Below, piece after piece: positions 12,901 to 25,153 of a DNA stretch of 64,000 nucleotides. The notes beneath the pieces are model-generated. The model saw only the letters and a list, made by a program, of their open reading frames with translations, was not told where the DNA came from and made no database searches. The stretch covers positions 487,607-551,606 of the forward strand of contig NW_019774847.1 of NCBI RefSeq assembly GCF_001039355.2. Direction: 5' to 3'. The position numbers were made by a program, and so were the translations under genes. Every line of letters begins with the position of its first letter. Within the stretch, counting starts at the first letter, position 1. Source of the stretch: Lingula anatina (Eukaryota > Brachiopoda > Lingulata > Lingulida > Lingulidae).

Positions 12901-15900
12901 AATTCTCTTAAACATTTTTATCTCACAAAAAATAGATTGTCATGTGCAACGTTATGACAACTGTTCGTATTGGCAAAAAAAAAAAAAGGATTTTCCTGGG
13001 GAAAGCGATAATTTCCCGTACTTACCAATAGTTATTGAATCCATTCCGACACCAAAGTAATAGTCCATGGCTTTTTAAAAGTTTTTTTAATAATTTCTAA
13101 GAGATTACTACGAAGGTATAGCCATGTATTAAGGTTGCCGTGGTCTGATGATAAGCACAGGTTTCAGAATAATTGCGATAACTGCTGTTCTGGTGGTTGA
13201 ATGGAATTTATTATATTTCTATGATTTTTTTACAATGTTTTTATCGTGATATATGAATATCATACGAACAGTTGTTAACCCTTTAAGCAAAGCGTTCAAC
13301 TGGTGTACGCTTACAAAACCATTAAGAAAGTGCATATTTTACAGCATATAAAAGTGCACCAAGGCGAGGTGACTTGCCCTCGTTACAGGTGCAACTTGTT
13401 GGCGCCTAGCTATTGTTTAAAAAAAAGACCCCTCTATCAGAATGGTGTGTTTTTAAAGATTTTTTTCTGGAGGATCGATAAAATCAAGTGAGAAATAAAT
13501 ATCGGGCTTTTGTATGATGTACTAGTTTTCGAGACATTAATAAAAAGAAGCAATGGAGCATTTCTGGAGCCGATCCAGTAAGAAATTAGTCTATAATAAG
13601 TACTATTTTAGGATGGCTGTAAGAGAACGCAAAGAGTTATATTGACTAGTACATAGCAATTTGTAAGTGCTGTATTAGTACGCATTTCTAACTTCATTAC
13701 GATTTAATATTTTTATATATTTCAAACGAAAAAGGGTTATTGCTTGGTGCTAGTGAGGCTGCCATTTTTCTGTATGCACATGCACTAACACGCGTGCCTG
13801 CCTGTCCTTACTTTAGATGTTTACGCAGCTCAGCTTACCCAATTTTATACATAAATAAGACTGAAATTTTCAAATAGCTTTCCACTTAACCTTATACCAA
13901 TTGGATAATTGTCCAAGTTCGTTTTTCTCTTTCTTTAGGTGTCAGGGTTTTTCTTTCAATCCTAATGATCCAGGGCATGTTTTGCTGTAATGTTAGATAT
14001 ATACGGGTTGGGCAGACCTATACCCTGAATACAAAGTACACGATAGCGTTGATGACAACCTATAGATTTAGTGATTTATCTTCCCCTCGGGCATTCAGAA
14101 CCGTAATATATGTGATGTTTGTTCGTAAATGGACTAACTTACATCAGAAATAAACAGCTGATTGGCGTCACCAATCATGCAGAGATGAATTGATAATTAG
14201 ACAAAACATAAATAAATTTCTTTTTAAAGTAGTCACGTAATAGTGACGTCTTGTGACTTAATTTTTAACTATATAAATAATATAAACAACATCAGTTCTG
14301 AACGTGTCTCAGATGTGTCTCATTTAGACTGTTTAACTTAATGTTACACCAGTCTTGCATGCATCCCCGAGATGGCATTTTGTATAATGAACACGTATTG
14401 CCTACAGTAACGAGAGGCTGTTGGATGGTACATTAATGACTAGGAATTAATTGCTGGATTTTATTCTCTCTTTTTACAACACACAGTCATATTATTTATT
14501 AGCTGTCGTTTGTCTAGTTAAAGGCGTGTAAGTAGGTCTACAAATTGCCCATGTTCAGCATTCCGAACGAAGTTTGTTGATGAGATATTCAGCATCTACT
14601 CTGTAAACATTGAAAGATATTGTCAAGTACGTATATATGACAACTCTTTCCACGCAGAATTGAATTTTGTCTTATCCTGAGACTTTACTCGCGCTAGTTA
14701 TGCTCGTTGTCTGTTTACTCTTAACTTTTCTGTTTTAGACGAAATTCGACTAGAACACGAGGACACTCCTCTGGACCTAGCACTGAACGCTAAATCCACG
14801 CCAAGATTTGTTCTCCGTCTGGCGTCCCCCGAGGCCATGAAGGAGCCTCAGGGAGAGGTGACGCTGGCAGACAATGAGGCCATCAAAGTAAACGAAAACA
14901 CTGATCATGAATACGGAAGGCGTCCTTCTCCAGATTTAACATCTGGTCTTGCAAATAAATCTAAATCCAAATACAGGGATAAAACCATGATTACTGAGAA
15001 TGGTGGAAAAATAGAGCAAATTGCTGAAGAGAAAATTTCGGGCAACAAAATTGGAAGCAGGCGGCATAAACGGCGATCCTCCAAAAGCAGCATGGAAGAC
15101 GAGAATGGCCATTTGGACGTCGAATCGTCACCGAAGTCCAAATCAAATGGACATCCACCGCAACAGGGTCCTGCTGCTCTTCTAATATCAATGCGTCGAG
15201 GACGAGTAAAGCGAGATCAAAGCATGGAGCGGGAGAGGACCGAGAGAGGTCGCTCCCCTTCCCGAGAGCGGATGCGTCGTAGCTACAGGGCCGCAAAGGA
15301 CCTCCTACAACGGACTTTTAGTTTGAGAAAACGGGAAGATATAAAGACTCAAACAGAGCTCTCTGTCGAAGAATGCTCGCCTGGAGTTTTAAAAATATTT
15401 GGTGATTCCATTTGCCCTGGAGCCAACTATAAAAGTGTGTTGGCTTCCACAAAGTCCACGGCTCAGGAGCTTGTAAAAGAGGCTCTGGAGCGCTATGCAC
15501 TTCCGCAATCAGAATCCTCACGCTACGTTTTATGTGACGTGGTTGGCAAACTGAGCGACGTCTCTATAATTGACTCAGAAAATAAGGTGGAAAACGTGTG
15601 GACTACAGAATGTTTTCGTGTTATCGGAGACAGCGAAAGACCTCTTATTTTACAGTCGTTATGGAAACCTACCGAGGGATATTCCCGCCGATTTGAGATC
15701 CGTCTTCGTGAAGAGGTTTCACTTCCTGGCGAAGTGGATAACATAACCAGTGCACTCAATGCAAATGCAAGGAAAATGGAAATTGCCCGAACCTGTCCCG
15801 AGGCAATTCCCGTAGAAGATATCCGGAAATATTCTAGGAGCGTGAGCACCTCGCTTCTCGAGTCGCAAGATTTGAACTGTGATGCCAATAATGAACACAA

Positions 15901-18900
15901 CCATACCCCTACCGATGACTATAATGACAGCACAAAACCTCTTGAGTTTAGCTGGTTGGACAGTCATCCCCCAACGGCTTATCCATTTCTCATTACCTTA
16001 CGGGGGTATAATATGCTCCAGGATTCCCTAGTTTATCCTCTCGCGGAGCAGGTAGTTATGATAGGCCGTGGAACGGACGATGCTAGGAAAACTGACATAT
16101 CTCTGCACGCACCAGATGTTAGTTTACAGCACTGCTGGATGATAAGAAATCCAACGCCGTCGGAGAGTGACATAGTGTCCGTTGATCCACTGGCGGACGC
16201 TTTCGTGGCTATAAACAACTGTCCAGTGTCATCTCTGACAAATATCAAGCAGGGTGATTTGCTGTCCATTGGGGAGCACTATGTCTTCCTATTCAAAGAC
16301 CCAACCACAGGTGAGGAGATCCCCCGGAATGTGCCGTGGTTGACGACCAAACCGGATCACGCACCTGCTGCTGGTAATGCGCCACACAGTGCGCCTGCAG
16401 ACAGCGAATCCGACACTAGCTCCGACGTACGTACCGACATGAAATCGGAAAGAAAATCTAGGAGCAAGACCAGAAAAAGAAGAGACCCGAGAAAGGACCC
16501 GAAGCAGACACAACGGGAGACAGAATATAAACGAGATACAACGAAACTGAAATTACCGTTCAAACAGAAAAAAGAAGACGAGCTTCTGCAAAGGATTCTT
16601 CATTTGTGTAATACGACGGACGATATTTTTCCTCTGTGCCCTGCTTACTTGTTTGTCATGGCTGTGGATTACTATGCAATGAAGTTTGACAAGTATATCG
16701 TCAGGAGTTTAGTGCAGAAGATAGCAGGTCTTGTACAGCAGGAGGCTTGGGTAAGTTTTCTATTGCACTTGAATGTCTCTCGAAGGCAGTGCACTATTCG
16801 ACTTTGATCATTTACATAAAGATGACTGTTGCACGGTTTATTGGTGCGGGTGGACATTCTTAGCTAAAGACCATTCGAATAAAAATAAGTGAGGTACGTT
16901 TTAATCTCACTGGTGCGGGAATTGGTCTCAGTGACGTAAGTAGCGGTCAAAGTGATGTAGAAATCGATGCTATAAACATAGGTACTTATTGATGTAGAAA
17001 ATATCCGTACAGGTCAGAATGACCAAAATGGTGCAACCAAAGCATTTCATGTAGGGAACGGGAGGGTTACGGTTGGTCGTGCTAACGGCAAATGAAAATA
17101 CTGAGATGTGGACATAGACCGCTTGAAATCGGGTCAACCTAGGTTAAATATGAAAACTGTACTGTCACGTGCATTTTCCCTAATGCACAATTGTGATATA
17201 TCATGTGTATCGAGCAGCATTGACGTCATTGTATTCATATTTCAACAAGTGTCAAATTTAAACTAAATATCTCTACACGTATTTATATATCGTATGTGAT
17301 ACCCTGAGTGACAAAGTGGAATTTGCATTGAGGTTCCAAAGAGACTATACTGGTTCAAGTGCAGCTAATGCAGTACGTGTTCTGATAATTCTGCCTTCTG
17401 TAGCCCAAAATTATTTCAATTATTTCAGAATAAAACAAAGTTGTTGGCGGATCGTCATGGTGAACTGTAAGTATTTGAGTGTTTTTCGATGAGTTTTTTA
17501 AAAATATTATTGACACGATCAGTGATCAAAATACAAAGAAACAAAACAAAGTTGTTGGCGGATCGTCATGGTGAACTGTAAGTAATTGAGTGTTTTTAGA
17601 TAAGTTTTTTAAAAATATTACTGACACGATTAGTGATCAAAATACAAAGAAAGCAATTCCTAACATATCAATATTCTTTCGATGTTCAAAACTTTGCCCT
17701 TTAACCTGTGATAGCCTTGTTTTGAAGAAAGTGCCCCTGTGTATCTTTGAATTTATTTTTATCTGCAGCGGGTCGTCATATTCAGAGAGCATCACGGTGA
17801 TAATAAATACCTAGGCATTGTTTATTGCTTATTTTACGTCTCTCATAACACTGACCTTGGATTAATTGCATTTTAATTTTTATTCTTTGAGTGCAATATG
17901 TTTAGACTAATATTTATTGAATGCATAAGAAATGGTCTTTTTAAAATACTTTTTATGATTTGTTCTAAATCTGCAGGCTTTCCACTCAGGAGGGTGCAAC
18001 AGACAAAGATCTCTTTCGTGATCTCAGGGGCATTGTTTACTGGATGTCGAACGCTCTGGAAATGTTAAACTTTTTCAAAAAGAACCTTCCCAACATGATG
18101 ATGGAACCGTGCGACAAGTTGCAGGCGCGGACTCGTGTGGCCCCGGAGAAAGTAGACGAGGAGATGTTGGCTGTGCTTGAGGAGGTTGTTATGTACACAT
18201 TTCAACAGACGGTCTACTATCTCACTAAGGTATCACATTTGTTACCCCCCCCCCTTTTTTATGGGGAGTTAACTTTATCTTTTAAGATTATTAAAATAAG
18301 TATCATAAAATTTTTTTGTGTGTATGTTTGAAACGCTACTACGATATGTTATTTCACACATTCTACACCCTCCTTCTCTCCCTCCCTCTCTCCCTCTCCC
18401 CCTCCTATTTTCCTCGTCCTTTCCTATTCTGTTTCATGTGTGGCCCAGTCTAGCCATGTCACATATCATGACATATATGACCTTTCTACCGCCAATAGTG
18501 TGCCAACGTACACGTGGTCAGTCAATTTCCTTCTAGCTATCTTCAAAGAATAGCTTATTGGCTTCGATTTCTTTTTGGTCATTTGTGATTAACCCTGACT
18601 CTAACCATAATGGTATTTACACGTCCCGTTAATTAGCCCCTGATCACAATCAAAAGCCATTGAACAGCTTCAAAATTGCTGTTTAGCTTCTATTCCCACA
18701 TTTAGGCCATTCAAGTGTACTGGTGTTCTGTTGGAATTCTTTTATACTTTAGAATTCACATCGGACAATTAATTTATAGATTATAGCATTTCTCTGTTTG
18801 TGCAAGTCCCTTCCTAGCTTTAACGAATTATTCGCCAATTGTATGGCGGTGAATTAAAAACTGATCGGTTATTGGTTCGCACACTCCCTTTAATATTGTC

Positions 18901-21900
18901 TGCAGCTCTGCGTGCAAACAGCGAATTATTTCCATTAACTAATTTGTTGTTCTAGTTTGCAATTGGTTATTATTGCACCGGTTCCTCAAAAACACCGCTC
19001 TTCCACTTGTGCTTTTTTAGCTTTAGTAAACTTTCATGATTCAACAAATCGGGCAGTTTACACACTTCTTTATAGTATGGCGCAACTGGAACCAACATAC
19101 CGAACCCAAGTTGAGGCTCAATTGATCCGTTGAGGGGGTGACTAGATACTTTGACCCTTGCTTATATTCTCTACATGCAGCGTTGCATATCGTTTTGACT
19201 TAAAAAAAAAACGATTTTCAAAAAGCTAAAAAGTTACAAATCCTGTTGACGCGTAGAGAATCAGGGTATTTACATCTAAAGGAAACCCCGTCCCCAGAAA
19301 GCCCACGCTCACGCTTTTGCCATGGAAATGATAGTAAAAAACGTGAACTGATTATAAGCAATATGTGCTTCTTTTATAAAGTGAAACCCCTTCTTCAGAG
19401 TATATGTCTAACCCGTACTTGTGACATTTTTCTCGTCTTTTTCAGGCTCTTTATGTCGTTTTGCCCGCCATCTTGGACACCAATCCTTTCCAGGACAGCA
19501 AAAACGAGAATTCGAGTGGACAGTGTCCACCAACGCTACAAGACATCCTGAGCATATTTCAGAACACTCTAGACGCGTTGAAGGCCAATTTGGTCCACCC
19601 CCACGTGGTGTCACAGCTGTTTTGTTATCTGTTTTTCTTCTCAAATGCGTCTCTCATTAACTGGGTCATGGAAAAAGGTTAGTGCTGGTGCAGAAAAAGA
19701 GAAGGGGAAAAATCAAAATGACATTTTCACTCTTTTGATTTTAATGTATTTAATCATTTTATATTAATTAATCAAAATCTATATTTTATTGGTAGTAAAT
19801 ATGCCCAAGATTAAATGACCTGCACAACCTTTGATAAATACCTATCAATTTCATGAGTCATGATAAAAAGATAACACTGATTATAATGATAACCCCAATG
19901 TTTCCTCTTTTAGGAAAAGATGGTCAATATTTTCAGTGGATTCAAGGTGCACAGCTTCGTGGAAATTTAGATCACATTGAAAACTGGTGCAACCAAAGTG
20001 GCTTCTACGAGGAAGGAAGCTCGTACCTGAAAAAAATCAATATGGTTTCTAACCTGCTGGCCATGCCGAAAGTCCAGCTGTTACAGGTTAGTGGTCACTT
20101 AAAAACTTTGAAATCTGTAACTTGTTGTTACATAAAAGTCAATGAAAGGTTGATAAACATTCCATTGAATAATGATAGTAATGATAACGAAAATGTTGAT
20201 AAATAAATTACGACTTCAAGTCGAAGGGTTTCTTTGATGGATCCCGACTACAAAAGCAATTTTTTTATCATATTATTTCAGTGATTTTGATTTCATTGTA
20301 AAATTTGATATGTTTGAGGCCTTTTCGATGACGCAAAATTTTACACCACGCACAAATTAAAATATTAAAAAGACATTAATGTTCCTTTTTGTGATTTCCC
20401 TAAAACTTAAATTCCACATTTATAGTTTTGGGGATTTCTCAACCGCCGCCAGATAAAAACTCCTTGTTCTAACAATAACCTTGTAATGTAATGCATAATG
20501 TAACAAATCACTAGTGCCAAGCTTCTTTTTTTCAATCGCCCATGTTCATGATGTTGGATTGCAATGATTTATTCGAGATACTTTTAGTCGGACTGGTACT
20601 CCCTGAGAAAGGACTTCCCTAACCTAAACCCAGGTCAGCTGCATCATCTTCTTACCAACTACCAGCTCTGTGGAAAACGGCGGCCGGACGACTGGGCACC
20701 CTCAGAGCAGGAGTCAGAGCAGGCCAACGAGCTGGGTACGATCCGCTATGGAGATGTGACACTTTGGTGTCTAATTTTTGTTTAGTTTAAACCTAAGTCA
20801 GTGGCATATATTACTACGAGTTCGAAATGCAGTAACAAAAAAAGTTGGTTGTAATAGTTAAATGCAATTCGATTAATTGGTACGTAAATAACAAATATGC
20901 ATATGGAATGATTGCTCTGTAAGTAGCCAAAGCGAACAATTTGTACAGACAGATTGCCCTAACATTATAAAAGTTAAGGCAATGAAAAAAAAAGACAATA
21001 AATAATTAGGTGCCAAAATATATCAAATCTTTCTTTATTAGAATCCATCATGGAGAGTTTCAACAACCATCCGCCCCTGGTGCTCCCTAAGGGGCACTGC
21101 TCCATAGACCTCCACAAAGTACCAGACCCGACTTTCATTGACGTCTGGAAAAACCTGCAAGAAGAATTCAAACCGTCCAGCGAAGAATGTGAGTAGCATT
21201 TATATCAACTATTGCACCTGAGTTCGTGGTAAATCAGTTTAATAAAGACGTAATATTATATTTAATACCATATATATTAACAATATCCTATAATACGCCT
21301 ATTGCATGAAACCCTATTTAAGGTATTGGCCTGTGTATTGTAACCGCATGATGTGCATAGCATGATATATTATATGTGTTACCTGTAAATACAGCTTTCC
21401 ATGATTATGATATACATTTAGATATACGCTTACTTGCTTTTAAGAAATATATATACTCTGTGCACGACTAATTTCTTGGGAAAAGGTGCTATTAATTACA
21501 AAATATATGAGATCATGTCCCCGGCCATTTTCTGCCACCCTTGGGTTCCGTCTTCTGACAAATCGCCTCTTTTATCGACACACCCATACCGATTTAATTT
21601 GTTTGGTGAAAGTATGTTATCGATTGTATTCTGAAGCTCAGGGTGGTTTCTGCTCACGCATTTTTATTTTTGATGTGAATTTTTTAAAGCTTCTTGGGGA
21701 ATTAAATACAAGCATCAAAACATGAAAGAGGCATTCGCAGAAGGAACTCGGCCATGATATGGGGGCTTTTAACTTTGTGGTATGTACTCGGTCAGGGTGT
21801 GAACGGGTGGCTTTGTTGCTGATGCTGTCTTGTATTTTAGACAACGAGGATGACGTGGAGGATGGAGATGATGATGAGCTGGAAGAATACGAAATACCGG

Positions 21901-24835
21901 ATCACGCAGCACAGGGTATTGCACGGGTCATTGGCTTGAACCATGAAAATATACCAGAGAACAGTGCAAGCTCTCATGTAGACAGTGAACTGAGCGATCT
22001 AAGTAGCAGCTTCGGTGCTGCAGATTTCCCCCGCCATCAACTTCCTATGAAGTACCGCGACCGTGTCGCCATCTGTGAGGTGAGGAGCACCAGCAGTAGT
22101 GAAGTAGATGCCGGAGACGCCCCCACGCTCCGGTCCTGGCGACACCCACCAAATTCTCGAGTAACACGAAGCGTCACCGATACCTCACTGGCGTCGCTGT
22201 CCAGCCGGCCTAGACGACAGAGCTCCTTGTGTGACGCCACCAGAAAACGCGACAGTCAGAGTTCGGAAACGGATGCCTCGGAAAAATTTGGCGTTGAAAG
22301 ACGCATGTCCGTGCGACAGGAGTTGTACCAGAGAGGGGTAAACGGCAACTTGAATGCCGCCATACGCAAGTGTCACGATGTTCTTCCTGTCGCCGCGGCG
22401 GGAGGGTTTAGAAGGCGATCCATTGAAAAAATCCAAAGAAGAGACGTTTTGTCAGAATCGTGGCCACTGCGACCAACGCATCAAAATGTGAAGCCAGTGG
22501 AAGACTTGAGTTACGGGTTTACCGCCAAATTACCTGGCCAAGCCCTTGCTAAACATGTTGCGCGCCGGACAGGGACGCCTGCTGCCGACGAAATCCCAGA
22601 TTCTACCCAGGCCCCAAACCTCGTCACACGGAGAGTCAAGCAGAAATACTCATTCCGCACTATGTCCAACCCCTTGCCAACACAAATAGGCTCTGACACG
22701 CACTCTTCCGACAACAGCTCTGACAAAGCTCGCGATAAATCCAAAAATAAACCCCTACCTCCAACACCTCCGTCAACCCCGGACGCGCTCTCTCAAAAAA
22801 CATTCGCAGACGTAGATTCGACCAGAACCACTCGGGAGGAAACGACCCCACCCCCCAGACCTCCGCCCCCAGACAATGCAGTCTTGAGGACGGTCCTCGG
22901 TAGTAGTGCACCCATTAACAAGGTACATGGTGGTGTGGATGCCGCTGAGGGTGGTGCTATTAACCCTAACCCGGGTAGGGATGACTTAGAAAATGTGATG
23001 GAGGTATCAGTAGTAGACGCTTTAACCAAAACGCACAACAGCGGCTTGCGAGTGTTGCCACTAACAACTGACGATCGCACTTCCCCTGAAAACACTTTAT
23101 CTACTAATAACTATTATGTCCTAGAAATCCTGGAAGAGGAATATGACGACACAGGTAACTTGTTTGTCGGCAGTATTAGGCGTGAAGAATTTTTTAAGCG
23201 CATGCCAACTAACAATTATAATTTTCTTTTAATTAGTATAAAGTGTACTTATATTCAATGTTAACAGGTTTTATTCATTTTTTCGCTATTACATATATTG
23301 GTTCATGATTCATTATAGATTAATACGCTTTTTAGTCAGGCAATAGTTCTTGGATTTCCAACGCCTGTTTTTGTTTCAATGTTTATTTGGCTTTCTTGCA
23401 TTGTGCTTGTTTCTGGATAAATAAGTGCAGTTGTTGCTGATGTGCAATAAGTTCCCATCGTAAAGAAATGAGTGTAGTATATTTAAATGTACATTCCTAT
23501 TATTGTGTTTTAATTCGTGCAAGGATGGAAACGTTTCTTAGTAATACTTGTCACCAGAAGTTGCTAATAAAGAACATAGAAATCGAAAGATATACATTAT
23601 TAGACAGATATAATATCAAAATAATGTCTATTGGAAATCACATCCGAAAGTTTGGTAAATGAAATGATACATTATAAAATATTTGGTATTAGTTACATAA
23701 CTATGTTTTATTTAAGGCGTAAAAGAATCCGAAATGGATCTCTTACTCCATCGACAAACCATGACAGATAATTTGCTCAACGTCACTCCTGACGACACAG
23801 TAGAAGTAGAGCTGAAGAAAGGAGACAAAGGGCTGGGCCTGGGGCTCATTGACGGACTAGTAAGTGATGGTGTCTATTATCTGGCAATAGATTATGATAC
23901 GAGGGATCTTGGTGGATCCAGAATAGAAAGAAGTGGGAGGAGCAAAAATGTGCATCCTCAGACCATTTCCATCTTGGCAAAAAATAGATGAAAAAATGCA
24001 ATTAAATATATAACTGAGATTTTAAAAAAAGTACCAAAATAGACCTTTGGTCTCTCATTTGGCAAAAAATATTTATGAATGTGGGGTATTGTACCTAATA
24101 GTGGGAATGAAACGTGTTAGATTTTTTCGAGTGGTCGTAAAAAGTTTTTTTTTTTCAAGAGATAAAATGATTAAAGACCACGTCGCTTTTACTAAACTTG
24201 AAATCTCGTTCTCAATTTTATTACCCCTCTCTGTCAGCTTCTATTATTCTCATTTTTATCTTGCAGTACACTCCGCTGCGAAGTGCTGGTATTTACGTGA
24301 GGACATTAGTGGCAGGGGGCCCCGCAGTAGAAGATGGGCGGCTCAACGTCGGAGATCGCATTCTAGCCGTGAATGGGAAGGGGATTGTAGGTGCAGACTA
24401 TCAAAGGTATATGGCTTTGTCTCAGTTAAATTAGATAAATAGATAAATAAATAGAGGGGGATAATCAAATAAAGGAATAAATGGTTAATTATGTACTTTT
24501 TTTGCCAAACACTCGCTGAAAAGATTAGTCACTAACCAGAGTACATCAGTTTTACAACAAAGAAGTGTTCGTTTTCACAGTATTTCTTCCAAAGCAATCT
24601 CTATGCAAAACATATCATTCTGCTTCACCCGCGTTTTTAAAATTTAATAGTGACCGCTTTGTCTGTTGAAAACACTTTAGTGCATTATTTTAAGGCCGCA
24701 CAATTGTAACCTGAATGCCCCATTGACTTTTTCAGTGCCATGTCATTGATTCGAGGCTCTGGAGACAATCTGAAACTGCTTGTAGCAAAGGGGAATGCAA
24801 AAAATGCAATGAAAGTAACGTCTTCTCTTTGTTAG
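9696..24835 (+). CDS. RADIL: RADIL/RASIP1-like Ras-associating and dilute domain protein, 13 exons, complete
   Basis: Exons: 9696-9977, 11587-11794, 14739-16750, 17429-17466, 17977-18229, 19446-19677, 19914-20086, 20588-20735, 21042-21188, 21841-23154, 23717-23859, 24267-24406, 24736-24835. They total 5190 nt, giving 1729 residues. Domains in order: RA/ubiquitin-like about 103-192; basic, Arg/Ser-rich linker; RA about 378-480; FHA about 577-680; second basic linker; DIL about 778-1165; long disordered Pro/Ser/Thr-rich spacer; C-terminal PDZ about 1630-1718. RADIL is a Rap1 effector acting on integrin adhesion and migration; RASIP1 is its paralogue without PDZ. The RA2, DIL and PDZ blocks match RADIL specifically (for example GLGLGLIDG and DGRLNVGDRILAVNG), and a C-terminal PDZ separates it from afadin. 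In-frame TAG at 9675 bounds the start. It is longer than human RADIL (about 1075). Confidence 0.93.
10926..11043. repeat. Copy of window bases 1-118
   Basis: A same-orientation match to the first 118 bases of the window, with two mismatches, inside RADIL intron 1. Unlike the first copy, the sequence continues without a gap. See the finding on contig overlap. Confidence 0.85.
11063..11084. other. Cluster of EcoRI, BamHI and KpnI recognition sites
   Basis: GAATTC (11063-11068), GGATCC (11070-11075) and GGTACC (11079-11084) fall within 22 bp, just after the repeated segment that ends at 11043. Such spacing resembles a synthetic linker, but flanking bases look genomic and chance is not excluded. 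Confidence 0.5.
11587..11794 (+). CDS. RADIL: RADIL exon 2: start of the N-terminal RA-like domain
   Basis: It encodes residues 95 to about 163, beginning the first RA/ubiquitin-like unit with the strand motif FEGVLRFYY. The fold finishes at the start of exon 3 with a run ending RFVLRL. The layout resembles the first RA domain of afadin. It ends in phase 1 at GTAAGG. Confidence 0.8.
11795..14738 (+). other. RADIL intron 2
   Basis: A 2.9-kb AT-rich intron. I see no embedded gene, RNA gene or inverted-repeat element. It contains only short homopolymers and scattered open frames without family signatures. Confidence 0.6.
14739..16750 (+). CDS. RADIL: RADIL exon 3: RA2, FHA and start of DIL
   Basis: An unusually long exon of 2012 bp. 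It finishes the first RA unit, then encodes a basic RS-rich linker, the second RA domain (from about 15380, motif PGVLKIFGD), the FHA domain (about 15979-16290) and the first helices of the DIL domain. FHA-type residues are visible: G606-R607, DISL, then S625 and H628 in VSLQHC. The exon ends after a Trp codon, phase 0, at GTAAGT. The linkers at about 15046-15340 and 16435-16570 are strongly basic. Confidence 0.92.
17429..17466 (+). CDS. RADIL: RADIL microexon 4 (38 nt)
   Basis: A 38-nt exon within DIL, entered from a TATTTCAG acceptor and left by GTAAGTAT in phase 2. It links the flanking exons in frame. The exon body and donor are repeated 111 bp downstream (see the tandem duplication at 17429-17650). 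Confidence 0.85.
17429..17650. repeat. 111-bp tandem duplication covering RADIL microexon 4 and its donor
   Basis: Bases 17429-17539 recur at 17540-17650. The 38 exon-like bases differ at one position (AAT to AAC, both Asn), while the intronic part shows about five differences. The second copy keeps the GTAAGT donor, but its acceptor has been replaced by an A-rich stretch. Splicing to the second donor would stay in phase but include TAA at 17468-17470. Confidence 0.9.
17977..21188 (+). CDS. RADIL: RADIL exons 5-9: DIL domain
   Basis: Exons 17977-18229, 19446-19677, 19914-20086, 20588-20735 and 21042-21188 encode the helical DIL (dilute) domain, shared with class V myosins, afadin and RASIP1. 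Recognisable blocks are YWMSNALEMLNF, EEVVMYTFQQTVYYLTK, LFCYLFFFSNASLINW and HPPLVLP, each with a close counterpart in human RADIL. All junction phases agree (0, 1, 0, 1, 1). Confidence 0.93.
21841..23154 (+). CDS. RADIL: RADIL exon 10: disordered spacer
   Basis: A 1314-bp exon of low conservation between DIL and PDZ. It opens with an acidic run of Asp and Glu and continues with many Ser, Arg and Thr residues. Two proline-rich stretches occur: PLPPTPPSTP at about 22756-22785 and PPPRPPPP at about 22849-22872, both possible SH3 or WW ligands. It is the main reason the protein is longer than human RADIL. Confidence 0.88.
23717..24835 (+). CDS. RADIL: RADIL exons 11-13: C-terminal PDZ domain
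   Basis: Exons 23717-23859, 24267-24406 and 24736-24835. The carboxylate-binding loop reads KGLGLGLIDG. The second half carries GDRILAVNG and a final strand LKLLVAKG, ending seven codons after a Met-Lys pair at TAG 24833-24835. In RADIL this PDZ is the last domain, as here. Confidence 0.93.
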
Positions 24836-25119
24836 GATACAAGAGTTGCACACCATGGAAGAAGGAAAATGCAGCATTCTGTGAATGAACTGTTAAAAAC
24901 ATACCGTCCAAACAATATTGATAAATATTAGCATGTTAATTTCAACAATCTCAAGTTTAAATACTTTTTTATCACAAACAATCAATGCATTGCTTTGTTA
25001 GTTAGAGAGCTGTGAAATTGCTGTAGGTGAGCAAACTTTATGAACTGAATCTCATCTGGCACAATAATTTCTCATCCATACCTAGCCAAAGTCAAGCCAG
25101 GGCAGAAGGGACTGGCACT

Positions 25120-25153
<34 letters not shown>

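Noticed and set aside
14837-16807. A stand-alone gene starting at the ATG at 14837
   Set aside because: This Met is internal to RADIL exon 3; the frame continues upstream through the acceptor at 14738 to the first RA-like domain.
17540-17577. A functional second copy of RADIL microexon 4
   Set aside because: It has no proper acceptor; the nearest AG is one base out of phase and lacks a pyrimidine tract.
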